Shown: positions 1 through 5,047 of the stretch, piece by piece
Numbering within the stretch: the first letter of the stretch is position 1
Layout: each line of letters begins with the position of its first letter
Assembly: GCA_002338515.1 (NCBI GenBank)
Contig: DDIL01000157.1
Location: 1 to 5,047, forward strand
Length of the DNA stretch: 5,047 bases
Reading direction: 5' to 3'
Source of the DNA: Glaciecola sp. UBA1851
GTDB taxonomy: Bacteria > Pseudomonadota > Gammaproteobacteria > Enterobacterales > Alteromonadaceae
Program-made: the position numbers and the translations under genes
The notes under the pieces: generated by a model
Databases searched by the model: none
Told to the model about the DNA's origin: nothing
What the model saw: the letters and a program-made list of their open reading frames with translations, nothing else

Positions 1-5
1 AAGTC

Positions 6-2108
6 ATGGAATTGACGAAAGAAGGATCGGCGCTATCAAATAATATTTCAGCTATAGCCAAGTCAGGAATATTACCGTTGGGAATAATCGTGCTAGTCGC
101 GATGATGGTGCTTCCACTTCCTGTATTCCTTTTAGATGTTTTTTTTGTATCTAATATACTTCTATCACTAGTAATCTTGATGGTAGCCATGCACACCTTT
201 AGGCCACTTGAATTTTCTAGCTTTCCAAGCTTACTATTGATAGCAACCGTCCTAAGACTTGCTCTTAATGTAGCCTCAACGCGAATTGTATTAAGCCAGG
301 GCCATACTGGAAGTGATGCCGCAGGTCAAATAATAGAAGCTTTTGGTAATTTTATCGTATCTGGAAATTATGCGGTGGGAATTTTTGTATTCATTATACT
401 CGTAATCATAAATTTGATCGTGATTACTAAAGGTGCCGGAAGAGTATCTGAAGTCACTGCTAGATTTACACTAGATGCGATGCCAGGCAAACAAATGGCA
501 ATAGATGCAGACTTAAATGCGGGAGTTCTAACATCAGAAGAAGCTACCAGGAGGAGAGAAGAAATAGGTAAAGAGTCAGAGTTTTATGGCTCTATGGACG
601 GAGCTTCCAAATTTGTCAAAGGTGACGCAATAGCATCCATACTTATTCTGGCAATTAATATTATTGGCGGATTAATTATTGGGATCAGCCAATACGATTT
701 GCCTATTACTATAGCTGCGGAGACTTATATCTTACTGTCCATAGGAGACGGATTGGTTGCTCAGATTCCATCGCTATTACTGGCTATTTCAACAGCTATA
801 ATAGTTACTCGTGTATCGGATAAACAGGATATGGCAGAACATATTGGCGAGCAGTTGAGTATTTCAAAAGCGTGGATTCCTGTATCAGCGGTTTTGTTGC
901 TAATTGGATTTGTTCCTGGAATGCCAAACCTATTATTTATTATCTCAGCTATTGTTGCTGCATTTGCTGGTTTTTTAGCCCGTGGAGCAGAGAGAAGAAA
1001 GGAAACACTTTCCGTTGGTGACGAAGCCATAGAAGAAATAAATGATGAAAAGGAAGGAGATCAGCTAAAGTTAGAAGATGTAACGGATTACTCCCCGGTC
1101 TCAATTCAATTAGGTTATGGGTTAGTCGAAATGGTAGATGATGATTCTGGTGGACCATTAGTTGAAAGAATAACGGGTATACGTAAACAAGTTTCTAAAG
1201 CGCTAGGCTTTATAATCCCCGCAGTTAGAATAAGGGATGATCTGACTTTAGCGTCAAACCAATACAGAATAAGAATTGGTCAAACCATCGTAGGGGATGA
1301 TGTCGTTTATCCTGATAGAAAGCTTGCTATTCCGGGAGATGAAACCAACATCAAGCTTGAAGGAATTGAAGTAAAAGATCCTTCTTTTGGTATGAATGCT
1401 ACTTGGATTTTGCCATCTCAACAAAATGAGGCTGAGGAAAAAGGATACGTTGTGGTGGCGCCTGAGTCTGTTTTGGCGACCCATCTGAGTCAGATATTCT
1501 ATAAGCATTCTGGAAAACTTATAGGGCAGGACGACGTTCAAACGCTTTTAGACAATCTTTCACAAAGCGCACCAAGCTTAGTAGAATCTCTGGTGCCGAA
1601 ATTAGTTCCACTACACAATCTTACAGGCGTTTTAAGGGAATTACTGTCGGAAAGAGTGCCAATAAGTGACCTAAGAATTATTTTAGAGTCTTTAGCTGGT
1701 TTGGTAAGCAAAAACTTGAGTGTTGTTGATACCGCAGAGGCTATTAGGCCTTCACTGGCAGGATTACTTATTCAACAAGTCGCTCCTCTAAACAAATCGC
1801 TTCCGGTTATAACTTTTAATTCAGAGCTAGAGCATATGCTTATAAAAATGGCCAAGCAAAATGGAGAAGAAGGGCTTGTTTTAGATAATCAATTAGCGAC
1901 CAAGCTTATATCAAATATATCTGATTTAAATCAAAAGCTAACTTCTGAGGGTAATCCGGCGGTGTTAGTGGTTTCGCCCAGTATTAGAAAACAAATATCG
2001 GCAATTGTAAGACAACATGTTGAGGACCTAATTGTACTTTCATTTACAGAATTACCCGATAATAGAAAGGTTAATGTAGTTGCTACAATAGATGGAGATA
2101 CTTCATGA
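6..2108 (+). CDS. flhA: Flagellar type III export gate protein FlhA
   Basis: FlhA is the large inner-membrane component of the flagellar export gate. Its N-terminal half forms membrane helices that couple ion flow to export, and its C-terminal cytoplasmic ring docks export chaperones and substrates. The 700 residues match the usual family length of about 690-700. Hydrophobic segments fill roughly residues 20-140 and 208-326. The FHIPEP family signature (RVSEVTARFTLDAMPGKQ) lies at residues 146-163. By alignment from memory, R93, K202, D207 and D248 correspond to Salmonella R94, K203, D208 and D249, which matter for gate function, so the gate looks active. A charged linker (about 327-358) leads to the cytoplasmic domain, with the ATHL stretch at 491-494 and a normal family ending (VVATIDGD). 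Only 5 bases precede the ATG and the frame is open to the left edge, so the start is supported by length and by the usual N-terminus, not by a visible ribosome binding site. It is the first gene visible in the operon. Confidence 0.97.
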   Translation: MELTKEGSALSNNISAIAKSGILPLGIIVLVAMMVLPLPVFLLDVFFVSNILLSLVILMVAMHTFRPLEFSSFPSLLLIATVLRLALNVASTRIVLSQGHTGSDAAGQIIEAFGNFIVSGNYAVGIFVFIILVIINLIVITKGAGRVSEVTARFTLDAMPGKQMAIDADLNAGVLTSEEATRRREEIGKESEFYGSMDGASKFVKGDAIASILILAINIIGGLIIGISQYDLPITIAAETYILLSIGDGLVAQIPSLLLAISTAIIVTRVSDKQDMAEHIGEQLSISKAWIPVSAVLLLIGFVPGMPNLLFIISAIVAAFAGFLARGAERRKETLSVGDEAIEEINDEKEGDQLKLEDVTDYSPVSIQLGYGLVEMVDDDSGGPLVERITGIRKQVSKALGFIIPAVRIRDDLTLASNQYRIRIGQTIVGDDVVYPDRKLAIPGDETNIKLEGIEVKDPSFGMNATWILPSQQNEAEEKGYVVVAPESVLATHLSQIFYKHSGKLIGQDDVQTLLDNLSQSAPSLVESLVPKLVPLHNLTGVLRELLSERVPISDLRIILESLAGLVSKNLSVVDTAEAIRPSLAGLLIQQVAPLNKSLPVITFNSELEHMLIKMAKQNGEEGLVLDNQLATKLISNISDLNQKLTSEGNPAVLVVSPSIRKQISAIVRQHVEDLIVLSFTELPDNRKVNVVATIDGDTS

Positions 2109-2119
2109 GATACATACAT

Positions 2120-2124
2120 AGGAG
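2120..2124 (+). promoter_or_regulatory. Ribosome binding site of flhF
   Basis: An AGGAG sequence lies 6 nt before the ATG at 2131, in the 22 nt gap after the flhA stop. It is the strongest Shine-Dalgarno match at any gene start in this window and fixes the flhF start. The spacer is almost pure A. Confidence 0.85.
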
Positions 2125-2130
2125 AAAAAA

Positions 2131-3297
2131 ATGACCACATATAAATTCCTGGCATCTGATAGCGCCAGCGCAATGGAGGAAGTTGTCAAAAAATTGGGAC
2201 CAGATGCGCTCATTGTCTCCACCTCAAAAAGGGGTAATAAAGTTGAAATTGAGGCAACTGATACTATTCCCAAACAACAATTAGGTAAACCAACGGTTGA
2301 TGGCGGTAACTTTTCAGACATATTGCATTCTAAAATAGATGTACTCAGGGAGAAGCAACGTGATCGAATCTATAACAGATCCAACAATTTTGGTCCAAAA
2401 GCTAATTTTAATAGCAACAATTCTGAAGAAAATAATTTCTCAGAATTGTTGAGAGTTAAAAGCCAAATAAACGAGTTGCAAAGCATGCTGTCGGGTATGG
2501 TTATTACGGATGAAAGAAGCTTAAATGAGAAAGCAGGTAATGCAGTGCCTCTAAAACTTCGCCAACTTGAATTTTCCCCAGATATTATTTCAGTGCTAAG
2601 GCCGGCATTTGACGGTTTAAACCTCGAACGGGGTAAGGCCGCCTTTTTAAAAGCTTTCTCGAAAAGGATAGGCTGTGACGAGGTCAATGAAGTGCTAAAA
2701 TCGAAGGTAATATTTATTGTAGGGCCTAGTGGTGTTGGCAAAACTACCTTGGCTGCTAAGCTTACTGCAAGAATAATGGAGCATAATGATGCTTTAAAGC
2801 CTGCATTGGTATCTACAGAAAGCCAGCTAACAAACAAAAAAGATGATCTGTCGCATTACTCAAAGTTGTTAAATGTACAAAAATTTAATTACAAATTAGA
2901 TCAAGATATTGATGATTTTAATAAAATTTGCGATGATCAGATGATAGTCGATATGGGCTCTATTTCAGAAGAAAACAAAAATTTCATTCAGAATATAAGA
3001 AATAAGATAGGAGCCACCAAAGTAGCGACAATACTTTGTCTGCCAACTGGTGGGAGTAAACAGTTTATAGAAAGTCAAATTAATATTTATGGCGATCTTA
3101 AACCTTTAGTCGCTTTTACTAAAGCTGACGAATGTAAACTTTATCCTAGAGAACTGTGTGTTTTATCCGATAGACACATCAAAATGGGGTTTATAACGGG
3201 CTCGAAGACAATATTAGGGTCTTTGGCGGTATCTGACCCAGATGTGTTATCAAATCACCTCGAGAGTTATCTAAGTAGTGGTTTTGAAAATGAGTAG
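2131..3297 (+). CDS. flhF: Flagellar placement GTPase-family protein FlhF, with eroded G2/G3 motifs
   Basis: FlhF belongs to the SRP GTPase family (with Ffh and FtsY) and marks the site of flagellar assembly, usually the cell pole. At 388 residues it is at the short end of the family. The N-terminal B domain is clear (about 1-45, with the KLGPDALIVSTSKRG stretch at 21-35). An Asn/Ser-rich linker follows (about 46-130), then an N-domain helical region (about 138-190) and the G domain (191-388). The P-loop GPSGVGKTT (198-206) is intact and TKAD (330-333) fits the G4 motif. The region that normally reads TTDTYRIGAxEQL is instead STESQLTNKKDDL (about 228-240). The usual DTAG is replaced by DMGS (274-277). 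GTP binding may survive, but hydrolysis is doubtful. The family call rests on the B domain, the P-loop, the G4 motif and the position between flhA and flhG. The last 8 nt overlap flhG, which suggests coupled translation. Confidence 0.9.
   Translation: MTTYKFLASDSASAMEEVVKKLGPDALIVSTSKRGNKVEIEATDTIPKQQLGKPTVDGGNFSDILHSKIDVLREKQRDRIYNRSNNFGPKANFNSNNSEENNFSELLRVKSQINELQSMLSGMVITDERSLNEKAGNAVPLKLRQLEFSPDIISVLRPAFDGLNLERGKAAFLKAFSKRIGCDEVNEVLKSKVIFIVGPSGVGKTTLAAKLTARIMEHNDALKPALVSTESQLTNKKDDLSHYSKLLNVQKFNYKLDQDIDDFNKICDDQMIVDMGSISEENKNFIQNIRNKIGATKVATILCLPTGGSKQFIESQINIYGDLKPLVAFTKADECKLYPRELCVLSDRHIKMGFITGSKTILGSLAVSDPDVLSNHLESYLSSGFENE
2415..2451. repeat. Perfect 12 bp inverted repeat (intragenic hairpin) in flhF
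   Basis: CAACAATTCTGA at 2415-2426 is the exact reverse complement of TCAGAATTGTTG at 2440-2451. With A2427 bulged, 4 more pairs form (2428-2431 with 2436-2439), leaving a 4 nt loop at 2432-2435. It lies in the Asn/Ser/Glu-rich linker of FlhF (about residues 95-107). No T-run follows on either strand, so it does not look like an intrinsic terminator. Confidence 0.75.
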
Positions 3298-4075
3298 TTC
3301 CATTGCAATAGCCAGTGGTAAAGGTGGTGTAGGAAAGACTACAATTGCGGTAAATCTATCTTTAACATTACGCGAGATGGGGTCCCGAGTATCACTGATG
3401 GATGCTGATTTTGGATTGGCTAATGCTCACATTTTGCTTGGAATAAACCCAAAAAAAACCATAAGAGATTTGTTAAAAAATGGATTACCCTTAGAGGATA
3501 TTATTGAGACCGGACCATTGGGATTAAGGTTTATCTCTGGTGGTAATGGCTTAATAGACATTCTTAATATAGAAAAAAACTCGAAATACCAGCTTATACG
3601 AGCGCTCAATCCAATTCAAAAAATTACTGATTCTTTAATTGTAGATATTCCTGCAGGAGCATCAGAAAATTCAATGACCTTCGCGTCAGCAGTTGATAAA
3701 TTAATCATCGTACTTGTGAGTGAACCAACGAGCTTTATGGATGCGTATACCTTTATAAAGACAGCTAAGTTGGACCATAATATCCATAACTTTTCTATAG
3801 TCGTAAATATGACCGATAACGAGAAAGAAGCTGAGAAAACTTTTACGAAATTTAGAAATATCGTTAATAAATTTCTGGACGCAAATCTTACTTTTTTGGG
3901 AGGAGTTCCGCGCTCAAAGAAAGTTCAAAATGCGATTATAAAAAAATTACCAATTGTACTAGACAAAAATGCTGAGCTAGAACGGTTAGCCTTTCAACGG
4001 ATATCAAAAAAGATCATTAAGGCTGGAGAAAACAAAAATAATGGTATACGCTTTTTTTCAAAGACCAATGAGTAG
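3290..4075 (+). CDS. flhG: MinD-type ATPase FlhG (FleN), flagellar number regulator
   Basis: FlhG/FleN is a ParA/MinD-family ATPase that limits flagellar number and usually acts with FlhF and flagellar C-ring proteins at the membrane. Counted from the ATG at 3290 (261 residues), the deviant Walker A motif GKGGVGKTT is at 10-18, the switch I MDADFG at 37-42 (D38, D40) and the switch II VDIPAGAS at 118-125. The C-terminal stretch from about 226 to 246 could form an amphipathic helix like the MinD/FlhG membrane-targeting sequence, which is inference. A GTG at 3278 would add four residues (265 in total), but I prefer the ATG because it gives the usual MinD-like N-terminus. An in-frame TAA at 3272-3274 rules out anything longer. 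The N-terminal DQAxxLR segment found in many FlhG proteins, which stimulates FlhF, is absent. The start overlaps the end of flhF by 8 nt. Its position between flhF and fliA separates it from a cell-division MinD. Confidence 0.93.
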   Translation: MSSSIAIASGKGGVGKTTIAVNLSLTLREMGSRVSLMDADFGLANAHILLGINPKKTIRDLLKNGLPLEDIIETGPLGLRFISGGNGLIDILNIEKNSKYQLIRALNPIQKITDSLIVDIPAGASENSMTFASAVDKLIIVLVSEPTSFMDAYTFIKTAKLDHNIHNFSIVVNMTDNEKEAEKTFTKFRNIVNKFLDANLTFLGGVPRSKKVQNAIIKKLPIVLDKNAELERLAFQRISKKIIKAGENKNNGIRFFSKTNE

Positions 4076-4080
4076 TTACT

Positions 4081-4084
4081 GGAA
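4081..4084 (+). promoter_or_regulatory. Weak ribosome binding site of fliA
   Basis: A GGAA sequence lies 5 nt before the fliA ATG, in the 14 nt gap after the flhG stop. It is a partial Shine-Dalgarno match only. Translation of fliA may partly depend on ribosomes ending at flhG, which is inference from the spacing. Confidence 0.4.
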
Positions 4085-4089
4085 TAGAA

Positions 4090-4794
4090 ATGAAAGCTAG
4101 TTATCCCGAGCAACAACCAAACGTCGAAAGTCTCATTGTTGACAATATGAATTTGGTAAAAAAGATAGCCTGGCACATGCATGGTAGAGTTAGATCTGCT
4201 ATAGAAATTGAGGATTTGATGCAAATTGGATATTTCGGTTTAGTTACAGCAGCCCAAAAATACAGCCCCAAAGAGGGTGCCACTTTTGCGAGCTATGCGG
4301 TGCTTCGAATTCGTGGGGCGATAGTTGATCACCTTAGAAAAAGCTCAAATCTTTGCCGAACAACAATTCAAATGCAGCAAAAGCAAAAGAAGGCAGTTCA
4401 GTTTTTAGTGGGATCTCTTCAGAGAGAACCGGTGCCATCTGAAATAGCAGAAAAGATGGGACTTGATTTAAACGAATATAGAGAATGGGAAAAGGCATTC
4501 AATGCCAATGTACACCAGTCGCTTGACGAAGTTTATGATGAATATTCCATGTGGTTTGTTTCCAAAGATAATACACCAGAAGAAAATTTGGATAGATCGC
4601 AGCTAAAAAATATTTTGACTGATGCACTGAAGGAGCTTCCCCCGAAAGAAGCTATGGTAATTCAGCTCTATTACGTAGAAGAGTTAAATGTTTACGAAAT
4701 AGCGGAAGTTATGGAAATAACAACAGGCAGAGTTTCACAAATTAAAAAGTCCGCAGTATTATTGCTCAGATCGAATATAGAGAACAGATACTAG
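4090..4794 (+). CDS. fliA: Flagellar RNA polymerase sigma factor FliA (sigma-28)
   Basis: FliA directs RNA polymerase to late flagellar and chemotaxis promoters and is normally held by the anti-sigma factor FlgM until the hook-basal body is complete. The 234 residues fit the family (E. coli 239). Region 2 spans about 20-95 (EIEDLMQIGYFGLVTAAQKY at 39-58, then YAVLRIRGAIVDHLR at 69-83). Region 3 lies at about 100-150, including an SEIAEKMGLDLNEY helix-turn-helix stretch at 117-130. Region 4 lies at about 172-228, with the DNA-binding helices around YEIAEVMEITTGRVSQIKK (202-220). Residues R73, D80, R83 and R90 line up with E. coli R74, D81, R84 and R91, which are known to matter for reading the GCCGATAA -10 element, so promoter preference is probably conventional. 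The DEVYDEYSMWF stretch at 146-156 resembles alphaproteobacterial FliA as I remember it. The start is fixed by an in-frame TGA at 4069-4071 with no other usual start codon before 4090. Confidence 0.96.
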   Translation: MKASYPEQQPNVESLIVDNMNLVKKIAWHMHGRVRSAIEIEDLMQIGYFGLVTAAQKYSPKEGATFASYAVLRIRGAIVDHLRKSSNLCRTTIQMQQKQKKAVQFLVGSLQREPVPSEIAEKMGLDLNEYREWEKAFNANVHQSLDEVYDEYSMWFVSKDNTPEENLDRSQLKNILTDALKELPPKEAMVIQLYYVEELNVYEIAEVMEITTGRVSQIKKSAVLLLRSNIENRY

Positions 4795-4800
4795 ATATTA

Positions 4801-5047
4801 ATGGACCACGACATCCAAGAATTAAAGGCTATCCATATGTCTATTCAGACAGCAGACCTAAACATGATAGGTTATAGCTGTGAAGAAACAATAACATTAT
4901 CTTGTGGGTTGATGAATATAGGAAGAGGTATTTGCTCGGTTACGATAAAGCCTTCAATGAAAATGATGCAAAAATGCAGTGGATCATTAAATATCGAAAT
5001 AAATAGGCCTTTTATGAAAGCTATTTTAGAGCTCAATGAAGAAGTCT
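4801..5047 (+). CDS. Unrecognised protein downstream of fliA, 5' part only
   Basis: A reading frame opens 6 nt after the fliA stop and stays open for 82 codons to the window edge. That is unlikely by chance in A+T-rich DNA, so I take it as a real gene cut by the window. I do not recognise the product. The visible part is soluble-looking, with no signal peptide or membrane helix, rich in methionine (8 in 82), and carries cysteines at 27, 35, 45 and 59. A stretch around 28-70 alternates hydrophobic and polar residues as in beta strands, and the helix-like MKAILELNEEV ends the visible part. The ATG at 4801 has no clear ribosome binding site. The in-frame ATG at 4837 is preceded by AAAGG with 8 nt spacing, so the true start may be there. 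It lies in the same frame as fliA, separated by TAG and two sense codons. Its tight spacing suggests cotranscription and a possible flagellar or chemotaxis role, but no function can be assigned. Confidence 0.7.
   Translation, partial: MDHDIQELKAIHMSIQTADLNMIGYSCEETITLSCGLMNIGRGICSVTIKPSMKMMQKCSGSLNIEINRPFMKAILELNEEV
4824..4828 (+). promoter_or_regulatory. Candidate ribosome binding site favouring the ATG at 4837
   Basis: AAAGG lies 8 nt before an in-frame ATG at 4837, inside the reading frame that follows fliA. It is a better Shine-Dalgarno match than anything before the ATG at 4801, so it bears on which start is used. It may also be chance, since the motif is short. Confidence 0.35.

Noticed and set aside
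1831..1840. AGCATATGCT, a 10 bp palindrome in flhA
   Set aside because: Several palindromes of this length are expected in 5 kb, and it lies in conserved coding sequence with no further symmetry.
1995..2001. TATCGGC in flhA, which reads GCCGATA on the minus strand
   Set aside because: The -35 region matches only about half of the consensus and nothing plausible lies downstream on the minus strand.
2055..2062. CCCGATAA, one base off the sigma-28 -10 element, about 70 nt before flhF
   Set aside because: It is the coding sequence of the conserved PDN of the FlhA C-terminus, and the 8 bases at the proper -35 distance match TAAAGTTT at only one position.
2370..2837. A 155-codon open frame on the minus strand opposite flhF
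   Set aside because: It lies entirely antisense to a well-supported flhF, has no ribosome binding site or context of its own that I can see, and reads as a low-complexity shadow. The other minus-strand frames are rejected for the same reason.
3278..3289. GTG at 3278 as the start of flhG
   Set aside because: It would add only four residues to an already complete MinD-like N-terminus and has no well-spaced ribosome binding site. The ATG at 3290 is more natural, although the GTG cannot be excluded.
3812..3819. ACCGATAA, one base off the sigma-28 -10 element, inside flhG
   Set aside because: There is no -35-like sequence at the right spacing and it is about 270 nt from fliA, so chance is the simpler explanation.
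3847..3875. GAAATTT / AAATTTC inverted repeat in flhG
   Set aside because: Only 7 bp of A+T-rich pairing across a 15 nt loop, as expected by chance at this base composition.
4172..4187. TGGCAC near the fliA 5' end, resembling the -24 half of a sigma-54 promoter
   Set aside because: No TTGC follows at the required spacing, and the bases encode WHMHG of FliA region 2.

Overview
The window is a compact, single-direction piece of a bacterial flagellar operon. Reading left to right on the + strand it holds flhA (export gate), flhF (SRP-type GTPase family, flagellar placement), flhG/fleN (MinD-type ATPase, flagellar number control), fliA (flagellar sigma-28) and the first 82 codons of an unrecognised gene that runs off the right edge. 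All joints are tight: 22 nt between flhA and flhF, an 8 nt overlap of flhF and flhG, 14 nt between flhG and fliA, and 6 nt between fliA and the last reading frame. There is no intergenic space of any size, and I see no terminator, RNA gene, mobile element or CRISPR array.

The flhA-flhF-flhG-fliA order is the classical arrangement of polar flagellates in the Proteobacteria. The DNA is A+T rich (G+C in the high thirties by eye). From memory of the families, FlhA reads as an ordinary proteobacterial protein. FliA, with a D-E-V-Y-x-x-x-x-M-W-F stretch between regions 3 and 4, reminds me of alphaproteobacterial (sphingomonad-like) sigma-28 proteins. A low-GC alphaproteobacterium or a divergent gammaproteobacterium are both possible; the sequence alone does not settle this.

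The gene products would work as follows. FlhA forms the export gate of the flagellar type III secretion system. FlhF and FlhG set where and how many flagella are built. FliA, once released from its anti-sigma factor, switches on the late (flagellin and chemotaxis) genes. In gammaproteobacteria with this layout fliA is normally followed by cheY and cheZ; here it is followed by something I do not recognise.

The main point of interest is the FlhF/FlhG pair. FlhF keeps its P-loop and its TKxD base-recognition motif, but the G2 region and the DTAG (G3) motif are eroded. The partner FlhG lacks the N-terminal DQAxxLR activator segment that in studied systems stimulates FlhF GTP hydrolysis, and an in-frame stop just upstream shows that it cannot be recovered by choosing another start. 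The two losses are mutually consistent and suggest a pair that no longer runs a normal FlhG-stimulated GTPase cycle. A second item is a perfect 12 bp inverted repeat, extendable to a longer hairpin, inside the linker-coding part of flhF.
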